Assembly (NCBI GenBank): GCA_949290355.1
Contig: CASERN010000011.1
Span: forward strand, 496,001-560,000
Source of the DNA: an uncultured bacterium
GTDB taxonomy: Bacteria; Cyanobacteriota; Vampirovibrionia; Gastranaerophilales; Gastranaerophilaceae
Reading direction: 5' to 3'
DNA length: 64,000 nucleotides
Made by a program: the position numbers and the translations under genes. Below are positions 1 to 6,977 of the stretch, piece by piece. The notes beneath the pieces are model-generated. The model saw only the letters and a program-made list of their open reading frames with translations, did not search any database and was not told where the DNA came from. Every line of letters starts with the position of its first letter. Within the stretch, counting starts at the first letter, position 1.

Positions 1-60
1 GATCAAAATAATTCTTCTAATTATAAAAAATTTGTTTTTGTATGTGAGTATATGAAATAA
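1..60 (+). CDS. C-terminal end of a gene running in from the left
   Basis: One frame is open from base 1 to a TAA at 58-60 and encodes 19 residues ending FVFVCEYMK. A hairpin with a T-run follows at once, as expected for the 3' end of a rightward transcript convergent with the ferredoxin gene. Too little is visible to name a product, and the open frame could be chance in AT-rich DNA. Confidence 0.3.
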   Translation, partial: DQNNSSNYKKFVFVCEYMK

Positions 61-94
61 AAAAAAGGCCTGATTATAAAATCAGGTCTTTTTT
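61..94. terminator. Bidirectional rho-independent terminator
   Basis: Bases 67-75 pair with 80-88 (nine pairs including one G-T) around a four-base loop. An A-run lies on the left and a T-run on the right, so the hairpin can end transcripts from both directions: the ferredoxin gene on the minus strand and whatever enters from the left on the plus strand. Confidence 0.75.
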
Positions 95-110
95 ATTTAA
101 GTTAAAAAAT

Positions 111-287
111 TTATTCAACTTCGATAGCGCCTACTGGGCAAGCATCAGCAGCTTCTTTAACACAATCCATGTTATCAGCTACTGCAGATTCATCAACTTG
201 AGCAACGCCGTCTACTGAAAATACTGCATCACAAATTGATTCGCAAGCGCCGCATCCGATACAAGAATCATTTACTTTTACTGTCAT
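111..287 (-). CDS. [4Fe-4S] ferredoxin, 58 aa
   Basis: Small soluble electron carrier. The predicted protein starts MTVKVNDSCIGCGAC and has six cysteines at residues 9, 12, 15, 19, 42 and 50. The CxxCxxC plus a distal C-P supplies four cluster ligands. The other two cysteines (19 and 42) sit where Thermotoga-type single-cluster ferredoxins form a disulfide, and the length (about 60 aa) agrees with that family. An AAGGAG sequence precedes the ATG. The gene is monocistronic between its own promoter and a terminator. Inference: it is a likely partner of the bifurcating hydrogenase encoded at 50.5-54.6 kb, which needs reduced ferredoxin. Confidence 0.93.
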   Translation of the reverse strand: MTVKVNDSCIGCGACESICDAVFSVDGVAQVDESAVADNMDCVKEAADACPVGAIEVE

Positions 288-315
288 TTCTACTTTCTCC
301 TTATATTAAATACAA

Positions 316-332
316 TGTGAATAATATTCACA
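316..332. promoter_or_regulatory. 17-bp perfect palindrome at the ferredoxin transcription start
   Basis: TGTGAATA-A-TATTCACA has eight-base arms around a central A. Given the promoter at 339-367 on the minus strand, the start of transcription should fall at about 332. The palindrome would then occupy roughly +1 to +17 of the ferredoxin mRNA. It is either an operator overlapping the start site or a 5' hairpin. The half-site TGTGA resembles CRP/FNR-family sites, but the spacing is seven bases rather than six, so I do not assign a regulator. Confidence 0.55.
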
Positions 333-338
333 GTACAA

Positions 339-367
339 ATTATAAAACAAAAAATTTTTAATTTCAA
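339..367 (-). promoter_or_regulatory. Sigma-70-type promoter of the ferredoxin gene
   Basis: On the minus strand a TTGAAA (367-362) is followed by a 17-base spacer and TATAAT (344-339). The spacing is ideal and the -10 is a perfect match. It overlaps the last codon and stop region of deoB, which lies upstream on the same strand. Confidence 0.7.
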
Positions 368-1552
368 TTATTGGATTAAAATTTGTTTTTTTATAATTTC
401 AGAGACAAAATCAAAACCATCAATAATTCCAAGATCTTTAGGGGATATATTTTTTGAATATACCAATATCGGAACTTGTTCTCTTGTATGGTCTGTCCCT
501 TCAACTGTCGGATCGCATCCGTGATCTGCGGTAATTATTAAAATATCATCATTAGTCATATTTTCAATAATTTTATCAACGTATGTATCAATTTCTTCAA
601 TTGCTTTGCCATATCCTTTAGCATCATTTCTATGCCCGTATAACATATCAGTATCTACAAGGTTTGTAAATATTAATTCTCCGGTTTTGCTATTATTGTC
701 TTTGTAATCAGGGTATGCAATCACGTCTAGATTAAGTTCATTTTTTACGGCTTTTAAAGTTAATTCTAGCCCCTCTTTGTTTGAACCGGTATGAATAGCG
801 TGAGTAATTCCTGATTTAGAAAAGATATCTTCAATTTTACCAATCCCAATAACTTTTCCGCCTGCATTTTTAATATCATTTAGTATAGTGTGAGATGGCA
901 CCATTGAATAGTCTCTTCTGTCTTTAGAAATTCTTGTTGGTTTATTATCAATAATTTTATATGGTCTTGCAATAACTCTTGATACATTCCAATTGTCTTC
1001 ATCAAGAATTCTGCGGGCAATTTTGCACCATTCATAAAGTGTTTCAAGTGGGATTAAATCTGTGTCTACAGCTATTTGGAATACGCTGTCAGCACTTGTA
1101 TATACAATAGGGTATTTAGTTTTTATATGTTCTTCGTGTAATTCTGTAATAATAGCTGTTCCGCTTGCTGGACGGTTAGCAAGTACACCTTTACAGTTTG
1201 TTTCTTTTATGAATTTGTTAATCAATTTATCCGGAAAACCGTTTGGAAATGTAGAAAAAGGTTTTGGTGATACAAGACCTGCCATTTCCCAATGTCCTGT
1301 TGTTGTGTCTTTCCCTTTTGATTTTTCTGTCATAATTCCATATTGTGCAGTTGGATTATTAGTTTTTTCAATTCCTTTAAGTTTTTGAAGATTTCCAAGC
1401 CCCATTTTTTGCATATTAGGAACATTCAAACCATTGTTAAATTCACAAACATGTTTTAAGGTATTGCATTCCGGTACATCATTAAAATCTCTACAATCAG
1501 GCATTGCACCAATGCCCATGGAATCAATAACCATTACTATTGCTCTTTTCAT
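368..1552 (-). CDS. deoB: Phosphopentomutase
   Basis: Interconverts ribose-1-phosphate or deoxyribose-1-phosphate with the 5-phosphates in nucleoside catabolism and salvage; cytosolic, manganese-dependent. The 394-aa length is normal for DeoB. The alkaline-phosphatase-superfamily metal site shows as VMVIDSMGIGAMPD at the N-terminus, the phosphorylated threonine region as KDTTTGHWEMAG near residues 81-92, and the second metal site as ITADHGCDP followed by TDHTREQVP near the C-terminus. A GGGGA sequence precedes the ATG. Other deo genes are not adjacent, but a concentrative nucleoside transporter gene at 43.6 kb could feed the same pathway. Confidence 0.97.
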   Translation of the reverse strand: MKRAIVMVIDSMGIGAMPDCRDFNDVPECNTLKHVCEFNNGLNVPNMQKMGLGNLQKLKGIEKTNNPTAQYGIMTEKSKGKDTTTGHWEMAGLVSPKPFSTFPNGFPDKLINKFIKETNCKGVLANRPASGTAIITELHEEHIKTKYPIVYTSADSVFQIAVDTDLIPLETLYEWCKIARRILDEDNWNVSRVIARPYKIIDNKPTRISKDRRDYSMVPSHTILNDIKNAGGKVIGIGKIEDIFSKSGITHAIHTGSNKEGLELTLKAVKNELNLDVIAYPDYKDNNSKTGELIFTNLVDTDMLYGHRNDAKGYGKAIEEIDTYVDKIIENMTNDDILIITADHGCDPTVEGTDHTREQVPILVYSKNISPKDLGIIDGFDFVSEIIKKQILIQ

Positions 1553-1588
1553 ATTTATTCCCCTTTTCCTTGCACAATTTTAGCAATA

Positions 1589-2122
1589 CTATTCAGCAAT
1601 GTCAATTACTGTATACGCATTAAAATCAATCCCTCCATATATTATTTGGACGTGATTGTCTCCATGGGGGAGTAATTTTACAAAATTTATTGTGGGTTCG
1701 TTGAAATCATCATTTGTTTCGTTCGCAGGGATTTTAGCAATAACATCATGCGCCTGATACAATTTCAGATATACGTTATTTCCCTCTTTTACTCCCTCTA
1801 CTTGATAATGACCTATTGGTATAATTTTGTTTTCACTAAGTTTTAATGTTAAGGGAATCAAAAGAATCGGCAATTCTTTTGAAGAATTAATTATAGCGTT
1901 TGTCTCATTACTTTGTGAAAATTGTTCTCCTTTTGGAATGTTTTTATCGCGTTTTTTCTTTCCTTTTTTGCTTTCAATGGCCTTTTGAAAGTCTTCATCA
2001 CTCACAGCTTCTTGTCCATAGGTATTTTGATCCCCAAAATTGTCCCACAAATCATCTTCACCTATTGCAGTGTTTCCGATTGAGACTATTATAAATAATA
2101 TTGCTAAAAAATATTTTTTCAT
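1589..2122 (-). CDS. Secreted or periplasmic protein of unknown function, 177 aa
   Basis: I do not recognise the family. Residues 1 to about 22 form a typical signal peptide (MKKYFLAILFIIVSIGNTAIG). An acidic stretch follows, then a Lys-rich linker (SKKGKKKRDK) at about residues 52-61, and a C-terminal region of about 95 residues that looks like a small beta domain. There is no Shine-Dalgarno sequence. A TAAAAT hexamer lies exactly six bases before the ATG, suggesting a leaderless mRNA. The gene lies 36 bases upstream of deoB on the same strand, so co-transcription is possible but functionally unexplained. Confidence 0.75.
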   Translation of the reverse strand: MKKYFLAILFIIVSIGNTAIGEDDLWDNFGDQNTYGQEAVSDEDFQKAIESKKGKKKRDKNIPKGEQFSQSNETNAIINSSKELPILLIPLTLKLSENKIIPIGHYQVEGVKEGNNVYLKLYQAHDVIAKIPANETNDDFNEPTINFVKLLPHGDNHVQIIYGGIDFNAYTVIDIAE

Positions 2123-2176
2123 ACAAATATTTTAATGTTTTTATATTTAAAGTAAACCTCTTTTTATATGAATATC

Positions 2177-2204
2177 TTGAAATCTTTGTAAAATATGTTA
2201 AAAT
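2177..2204 (+). promoter_or_regulatory. Promoter upstream of pilin locus 1
   Basis: TTGAAA (2177-2182), a 16-base spacer, then TAAAAT (2199-2204). Transcription would begin near 2211, about 30 bases before the ATG at 2240. This supports the tract-containing leader at 2240 as the real 5' end of the pilin mRNA. Confidence 0.6.
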
Positions 2205-2239
2205 AACTATATACACAATAAAGAAAGGAGCTTTGATTT

Positions 2240-2328
2240 ATGGAAAGATTTGACGGATTGCGTATTTTCGGGGGGGGGGCAGTTTAAAGCTTACACCGCA
2301 AGGGTTTCGAGGTTTTTTTAAAGATTTC
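2240..2328 (+). other. Leader ORF with a ten-G tract, out of frame with the pilin
   Basis: An AAGGAG sequence (2225-2230) is followed by ATG at 2240. After ten codons the frame meets ten G residues (2270-2279) and stops at TAA 2285-2287, giving a 15-residue peptide MERFDGLRIFGGGAV. One more G, or two fewer, would place the ATG in the pilin frame, which has no stop between the tract and 2329. The joined leader would read through GGGGSLKLTPQGFRGFFKD to the prepilin cleavage site. This looks like the true but currently out-of-phase 5' end of the pilin gene. Confidence 0.75.
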
Positions 2329-2359
2329 GTGTCGGGTCAAGCGGCACGCTTGGGGTTTA
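2266..2359 (+). repeat. Pilin-leader repeat, copy 1
   Basis: About 90 bases from TTTCG(10)C through GCGGCACGCTTGGG to TTTAC match 55977-56070 with only four differences (at 2313, 2316, 2327 and 2354). Read in the joined pilin frame, three of the four are synonymous third-position changes. Beyond the block the two genes keep the same protein sequence for some 20 residues but use many different codons. The leader block is therefore conserved at DNA level more strongly than the coding region that follows it. Confidence 0.85.
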
Positions 2360-3027
2360 CGTTAGCAGAGGTATTAATTACTCTAGGGATTATCGGAGTT
2401 GTCGCAGCATTAACTATACCGACTTTGGTAGCTAATTACCAAAAAAAAGTTTGGGTAACACAGTTAAAAAAAGATGTGAGCTTGTTGCAAAACAGTTATA
2501 GAAAAGTAATGGCAGATGAAGGTGTTGATTCTATTTTTGATACTTCTGTAGCTTATAAAATTCAAAGCTCTGATAATAATGCGTCTTTTGATTTTGGCTA
2601 TTATCCGGATAAATACGCAGCATATTTTGGTTATACCTTATCTCCTGCGAGTTCTTTAAAAAATAGTCTTCTTAATCAGTTACAGGATGATATCTTGATA
2701 TTGCCTAACGGATCTTGCTTCTACCTTCAGAAAGCAGGTGGTGGTTCTGAAGAATATTTGCATTTGGCTACTATAATTGATGTAAATTGCGATAAAGGAC
2801 CAAATGTTGCAGGTAGAGATACATTCGCTGTGCTTTTAGATGGGGATGCAAAACTTAATTTTTACGGTTATGGTTCTTTTGAAGATCCTGATGGTTGGAG
2901 ACAGGCATGCACATCTGAAAATATTGATAATTATGGGAAAGGGCAACTAGATTTGCCTACTACTCAAATGTTAGCTACTATGTGTGCCGGTCTAATAATA
3001 AGTGATGGATGGGAAATGAATTATTAA
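2329..3027 (+). CDS. Type IV pilin / type II secretion pseudopilin-like protein, locus 1
   Basis: Exported fibre or pseudopilus subunit with the class III prepilin signal LGFTLAEVLITLGIIGVV. Cleavage should fall between Gly and Phe, with Glu at mature position 5 and a hydrophobic N-terminal helix. The globular part contains cysteines and ends ...SDGWEMNY. The GTG at 2329 gives a leader of ordinary length (VSGQAARLG) but has no well-placed Shine-Dalgarno sequence. The frame is open upstream to the G tract, so the more likely start is the ATG at 2240, reached only if the tract changes length or slips. The adhesin-like surface role is inference; the pilin signal is plain. Confidence 0.85.
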   Translation: MSGQAARLGFTLAEVLITLGIIGVVAALTIPTLVANYQKKVWVTQLKKDVSLLQNSYRKVMADEGVDSIFDTSVAYKIQSSDNNASFDFGYYPDKYAAYFGYTLSPASSLKNSLLNQLQDDILILPNGSCFYLQKAGGGSEEYLHLATIIDVNCDKGPNVAGRDTFAVLLDGDAKLNFYGYGSFEDPDGWRQACTSENIDNYGKGQLDLPTTQMLATMCAGLIISDGWEMNY

Positions 3028-3030
3028 AAA

Positions 3031-3075
3031 AAATACAAGCGCTGCATTGAATAATCAAATGCGGCGCTTGTATTT
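3031..3075. terminator. Strong bidirectional terminator
   Basis: An 18-pair stem (3031-3048 with 3058-3075, one G-T pair) around a nine-base loop, flanked by an A-run on the left and T-rich sequence on the right. It separates the convergent pilin gene and the M49-like peptidase gene. Confidence 0.8.
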
Positions 3076-3086
3076 ATACAGATTGG

Positions 3087-4811
3087 TTATTCGTTTAACA
3101 ATTTTTCTGCTAATTCAGATTCTGTTCTTCCGTTTAGAGTTTTGCTAACTTTTTGAAGTTTTTGTGCAATTAGTTCCATATTGTCGGTCCAGACAAAGTT
3201 ATCAAGAACATATTTTTCAGCCTTATCAAAATCTCCATCTATTTGAATTTTTATAATTTCCGCAAGCATTTCTTTTGCTATTGGAACAACTTTGTCTATA
3301 TTGACATGAATTTTTTCATCAACAATATTGTATGCTCCACGGTCTGCAAAATATTTGTTTTGCATAACAGTTCTTACTCTGTGGGCTTGGCTTAATGTCG
3401 GTTTTGATTTTAAGAAATTGTCTGTTATTGTAGTTACAATAATTTGTTTTCTTTGTTCCTCTGTGTACATACCAAGTTCTGTTAATAGGTCGACAAAGGC
3501 TAAAGAGCCCATATCTGCCTTGTTTTCTTCTATGATATTTCTGTATTTTCCTAATGTTTCACAAGCTTTTTTAGGTCCGAGCGAATGAGCGTTTTCATGT
3601 CCGATTGTGAACCAGTGGTCTGCTTCATCTAAATAATATTTATGTTGGCTTTTATCTAGTACTGCATCAAGTCTTTCTTGAAGTTTATTCATATCACTTA
3701 TAAAGCGGATTTGTCTATGGTATACATTACGTCTTCCTCCTCCTATTGTAAGTGATAATTTATCATCGTTAGGTAAGTTCTCAGCAAGTGTAATTCCGCC
3801 CCTGTATGCACCTACATCACCTGTTACCGCAACTAAATCAACATCTACCATTGTTTGTTTTGCATCACTGTCAGGGCTGATGTTTTGTTCATATTCATCA
3901 GCAAAAGGCATATTCTTTGCAAGAATTGGCAGATATTTTTTTATTGCCATTAAAGCATCTGTTCCTTTTTTATTTATAATTCCGACACGACCTCCTAAGA
4001 AATCTTTTGGAATAGGTTTTATGCAATGTTTATCCAAAAGCTCGGTTAATTCCTTATTTTCAACAATTGTACCTGTCATTTCATCTTCGTAATTCTCTCT
4101 TGTGATAGTAAATTCAAGAGGGGTATCCTGTAATGTAGCCCATTTTTTGTCAGCATATGCATCAAGCATTGGATCCGCTTCTCTTAGTGCTTTTGCTTGG
4201 AGTTTTAGGTATTCGTTAAAATCTTGATTTGTAGATTTCTCAGATGCTTTTTCTATTTCATCTGCCATTTTTAAAAAATCTTCTTTGTATTTATCGATAT
4301 AGTCAATCCCGATTAATTCATCGCCAGATCTTTCTACAACTGAACGTTGAGTTAGTATCTTTTTAACTTCTTCAATTTTTCCTTCGTTAATCATTTTTGT
4401 TAAAATTGAATGAAATTCTTCTTTTGACAAGTCTTCTGGGTAGACACCTTTCCCAGGAAATTCTTTTATACCTTTAGCCAGATTAATTTTGTTAGACATT
4501 GTATCAATTGCGTTCATTCCTTTTTGAGCATCAAAAAGAATTTTTGTAAGTTCGGCTTGTCTATTCCCTTTTGCAATTTCTTTTTTAAGGTATTCTTTAA
4601 ATTCAAGGTTATGATGACAGTCAATTTGCATATTTATTTTTTCTAATATGTATGCTGCTTTTACAAGATGTTTTAGGGCATCTTTATCCCCTTGTTCAAG
4701 CTCTAAGTATTCTGGCGCATCAGCCTTTAGCATTTTTTTTGTTGTTAAATAATCTTTGCTTGTTCGTTTTTCTAGTTCTTCCATTGTAAGATTAAGTTCA
4801 AACTCTCTCAT
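3087..4811 (-). CDS. HExxH zinc metallopeptidase, probably of the dipeptidyl-peptidase III (M49) type
   Basis: Predicted cytosolic 574-aa protein without a signal peptide. HENAH at residues 405-409 is the zinc-binding motif. EENKAD at about 428-433 fits the second motif EExxAD that gives the third zinc ligand and precedes a helix in the M49 family. Classical dipeptidyl-peptidase III has a six-residue HExxxH; a five-residue HExxH is known from some bacterial members. The long helical N-terminal half is less conserved and I cannot assign it. A clear AAGGAG precedes the ATG. The family call rests on the two motifs, their spacing and overall length; the substrate is unknown. Confidence 0.6.
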   Translation of the reverse strand: MREFELNLTMEELEKRTSKDYLTTKKMLKADAPEYLELEQGDKDALKHLVKAAYILEKINMQIDCHHNLEFKEYLKKEIAKGNRQAELTKILFDAQKGMNAIDTMSNKINLAKGIKEFPGKGVYPEDLSKEEFHSILTKMINEGKIEEVKKILTQRSVVERSGDELIGIDYIDKYKEDFLKMADEIEKASEKSTNQDFNEYLKLQAKALREADPMLDAYADKKWATLQDTPLEFTITRENYEDEMTGTIVENKELTELLDKHCIKPIPKDFLGGRVGIINKKGTDALMAIKKYLPILAKNMPFADEYEQNISPDSDAKQTMVDVDLVAVTGDVGAYRGGITLAENLPNDDKLSLTIGGGRRNVYHRQIRFISDMNKLQERLDAVLDKSQHKYYLDEADHWFTIGHENAHSLGPKKACETLGKYRNIIEENKADMGSLAFVDLLTELGMYTEEQRKQIIVTTITDNFLKSKPTLSQAHRVRTVMQNKYFADRGAYNIVDEKIHVNIDKVVPIAKEMLAEIIKIQIDGDFDKAEKYVLDNFVWTDNMELIAQKLQKVSKTLNGRTESELAEKLLNE

Positions 4812-4869
4812 TATGATTCTCCTTTACTTTTGGAAGTATTATAGCATTATAGAAAAAACTTTGTGTCGT

Positions 4870-5340
4870 CTATTTGTGGTAAGTCTCCCCTTTAATGATT
4901 TTAAATGCTCTATATATTTGTTCTACAAGTATAAGGCGTGCAAATTGGTGAAGAAAGGTCATTTTTGACATACTCATTTTTAAATTTGCTCTTTCTGATA
5001 CTATCGGAGAAATTCCACAAGATGAGCCAATTACAAATATAATTTCAGAAGTCCCATTATTTGTTAATTCTTCTATTTTTTTTGCGAATTCCTCAGATGA
5101 AAACATTTTTCCTTTTATTTCCATAGTGATTAGGAAAGATTGGGGTTTTACGTGTGAAAGTATTTTTTGCCCTTCTTCTTCTAATACTTTATTTGTCAGA
5201 TTCTCATCTTTAATCTCTATTGCAGGAATCTCAATAATTTCTATCGAAGCATAAGGTGTAAGGCGTTTTAAAAATTCGTCTATCCCTTCTTTTAGGAATT
5301 TTTCTTTAATTTTTCCAAGTGCAATAATTTTAATTTTCAT
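4870..5340 (-). CDS. rlmH: 23S rRNA pseudouridine-1915 N3-methyltransferase
   Basis: SPOUT-class methylase that modifies helix 69 of 23S rRNA on assembled 70S ribosomes. Length is 156 aa from the ATG at 5340 (MKIKIIALGKIKEKF), the usual length. The C-terminal signature shows as FVIGSSCGIS, then MSKMTFLHQFARLILVEQIYRA and a final YHK, matching the knot and cofactor loop of RlmH. An upstream in-frame start exists at 5382 but lies inside the MscS gene. The chosen start overlaps the end of that gene by 11 bases, so translation is probably coupled. Confidence 0.95.
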   Translation of the reverse strand: MKIKIIALGKIKEKFLKEGIDEFLKRLTPYASIEIIEIPAIEIKDENLTNKVLEEEGQKILSHVKPQSFLITMEIKGKMFSSEEFAKKIEELTNNGTSEIIFVIGSSCGISPIVSERANLKMSMSKMTFLHQFARLILVEQIYRAFKIIKGETYHK

Positions 5341-6184
5341 CTTTTGCCATATAAATAGTAGTTGATGGGAAGGCAAATTCAATTCCCTCAGCTCTGAATT
5401 GTTTTATTACTTCAAGTATTACTTGTTCTTTAATTTTCAGATAATCTTTATATATATTTGTTTTGGTATATGCATTTACTTTTATGTCAATAGAACTTGA
5501 TGAAAGTGTCTCAAGGTATACAATATAATCATCACCAATGTTTGGGTTATTTTTTAGGATATTTTCAAGAATTGATATTGCTTTTTTAATTTTATCGTCA
5601 GGTGTATCATAAGTAACTCCAAAGGTCTCAAAAATTCGTCTTTTTTTCCCGTCTGTTACGTTTTTTATAACGGTTGCAGAGACAACGTCGTTGGGCAATA
5701 TTATCAAAGAATTATCAAGAGCTCTGATTTTAGTAGATCTCATGTTTATATCTTCTACGTTGCCCTCATATCCGTTTACGGAAATATAATCACCCAATTT
5801 ATAGGAATGATCAGATAAAATCCCGAATGTTCCAAAGACGTTTGCAATGGTATGTTGAGCTGCAAAACCTACTGCCAATCCAGTTATACCAAAGCCGGCA
5901 ATTAATGATGACATCGAATAGCCATGACTTTGCAAAAATGATGCAACTAAGAAAAAGACAACAATTCCCTTAAATATATTACTTAAGATAGGTACGAATC
6001 TTTTTAGAGGCGAATTATTCCCTTGAGATAGTTTTGCTTTTAAATGAGCATCAAAAATATCTATAAGTTTGAATGCAATTGTTCCAATTATAAAAATGAC
6101 AATTATTTCAAAGACAAATTTGATACGTAATGCAATGAGGAGCTTTTCAATTTTGTCAGAAAAATCATAAATTTCACTAATCAT
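5330..6184 (-). CDS. MscS-family mechanosensitive channel
   Basis: Inner-membrane small-conductance channel that releases solutes on hypo-osmotic shock. Two to three transmembrane segments occupy the first ~115 residues. The pore-lining helix shows as LIAGFGITGLAVGFAAQHTIAN, followed by the beta domain signature GDYISVNGYEGNVEDINMRSTKIR and a C-terminal cytoplasmic domain. At 284 aa it matches the compact MscS class. It is the first gene of a two-gene unit with rlmH and its promoter region borders tRNA-Gly. Confidence 0.94.
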   Translation of the reverse strand: MISEIYDFSDKIEKLLIALRIKFVFEIIVIFIIGTIAFKLIDIFDAHLKAKLSQGNNSPLKRFVPILSNIFKGIVVFFLVASFLQSHGYSMSSLIAGFGITGLAVGFAAQHTIANVFGTFGILSDHSYKLGDYISVNGYEGNVEDINMRSTKIRALDNSLIILPNDVVSATVIKNVTDGKKRRIFETFGVTYDTPDDKIKKAISILENILKNNPNIGDDYIVYLETLSSSSIDIKVNAYTKTNIYKDYLKIKEQVILEVIKQFRAEGIEFAFPSTTIYMAKDEN

Positions 6185-6236
6185 GCCTATTTCTCACTTA
6201 GTTATAATTACAAAAGAGATAATTAAAGTACAAAAA

Positions 6237-6309
6237 AGCGGAAGACGAGACTCGAACTCGCAACAGCCTGCTTGGAAGGCAGGTACTCTAGCCATTGAGT
6301 TACTTCCGC
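6237..6309 (-). tRNA. tRNA-Gly (UCC)
   Basis: A full cloverleaf can be drawn on the minus strand. The acceptor GCGGAAG (6309-6303) pairs with CTTCCGC (6244-6238). The anticodon arm is CCTGC-CTTCCAA-GCAGG with anticodon TCC. The T arm is GCGAG-TTCGAGT-CTCGT. The CCA end is not encoded. Confidence 0.95.
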
Positions 6310-6454
6310 ATATCTCTAATATAATATAAAAAAAAAAAAATGCAATAGCAAAAAATGTAAAACAATAATTCTAAAGTATTAATCCTAAATTGTTACTTTT
6401 TTACTTTAAAACTTATTCTTAGGAGTGGTGAAAATATCTGATAAAAAAGTTATT

Positions 6455-6636
6455 ATATATATGTAAGCTTGTTATATCCAGGCACTTTTTCGGGGTTGCG
6501 ACAAGATTTTATCTTTTAGCGGTTTGGTTTAAAATATAGCAAGCTTATCTCAAAAAAATATAAAGACTTTTCATAAACAGACTCTATGTTTGATATGCAA
6601 CAACTTGTCAGGCCTCCCGCTCGACAAGTTTTTTTT
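6455..6636 (+). ncRNA. Candidate small structured RNA ending in a terminator
   Basis: The 6310-6689 gap holds no credible ORF. AAGCTTGTTATA (from about 6463) pairs with TATAGCAAGCTT (to about 6546, one G-U), enclosing about 60 bases with a small inner hairpin. The transcript would end at the terminator at 6602-6636, whose 13-base loop carries CCTCCC, complementary to a Shine-Dalgarno core. GACAAG at 6500-6505 could also pair with CTTGTC at 6604-6609, in competition with the terminator stem. It may be a trans-acting sRNA, a 6S-like RNA, or an attenuating leader of ppiC. It matches no family I can recognise by sequence. Confidence 0.5.
6602..6636 (+). terminator. Rho-independent terminator 54 bases before ppiC
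   Basis: AACTTGTC (6602-6609) pairs with GACAAGTT (6623-6630), a perfect eight-pair stem followed by a T-run. It ends no protein-coding gene, which is the main sign that an RNA gene or regulated leader lies upstream. Confidence 0.8.
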
Positions 6637-6689
6637 ATTTCTTTTTATGTTAGTATTTAAATGTGAAAAATTATATAAGGAGTTCTATT

Positions 6690-6977
6690 ATGACAAATGA
6701 AGTAAGAGCAAGCCATATTTTAGTAAAAACAGAAGATGAAGCTAAAAATATTTTAAACGATATAAAAAACGGAAAAATAACTTTTGCAGATGCTGCAAAG
6801 GATCTCTCTTTATGCCCATCAGGTCAAAATGGGGGAGATTTAGGCTTCTTTGGTAAGGGAATGATGGTTAAACCTTTTGAAGATGCTGCTTTTGCTATGA
6901 ATGAAATTGGTGAAATTTCTGATCCGGTTAAAACTCAATTTGGTTGGCATCTAATTCAATTAACAGGGAAAAATTAA
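6690..6977 (+). CDS. Parvulin-type peptidyl-prolyl cis-trans isomerase
   Basis: Single-domain parvulin of 95 aa, the size of PpiC. Family signatures are RASHILVKTEDEA at the N-terminus, FADAAKDLSLCPSGQNGGDLG in the middle and VKTQFGWHLIQL at the end. There is no signal peptide, so it acts in the cytosol, accelerating proline isomerisation during folding. ATG 6690 is chosen because AAGGAG lies seven bases upstream; a GTG at 6663 lies before that site. Its stop overlaps the start of the aminopeptidase gene. Confidence 0.93.
   Translation: MTNEVRASHILVKTEDEAKNILNDIKNGKITFADAAKDLSLCPSGQNGGDLGFFGKGMMVKPFEDAAFAMNEIGEISDPVKTQFGWHLIQLTGKN

Noticed and set aside
316-332. CRP/FNR binding site at the ferredoxin promoter
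   Set aside because: The TGTGA/TCACA halves are separated by seven bases, not six, and no regulator gene is nearby; kept only as an unassigned palindrome.
1062-1388. 108-codon open frame antisense to deoB
   Set aside because: DeoB is full-length with all motifs on the other strand; no independent evidence for this frame.
6455-6636. SRP RNA, tmRNA or RNase P RNA in the 6.3-6.7 kb gap
   Set aside because: The invariant GGAAGG/AGCA core of SRP RNA, the tmRNA tRNA-like ends and RNase P signature sequences are absent.
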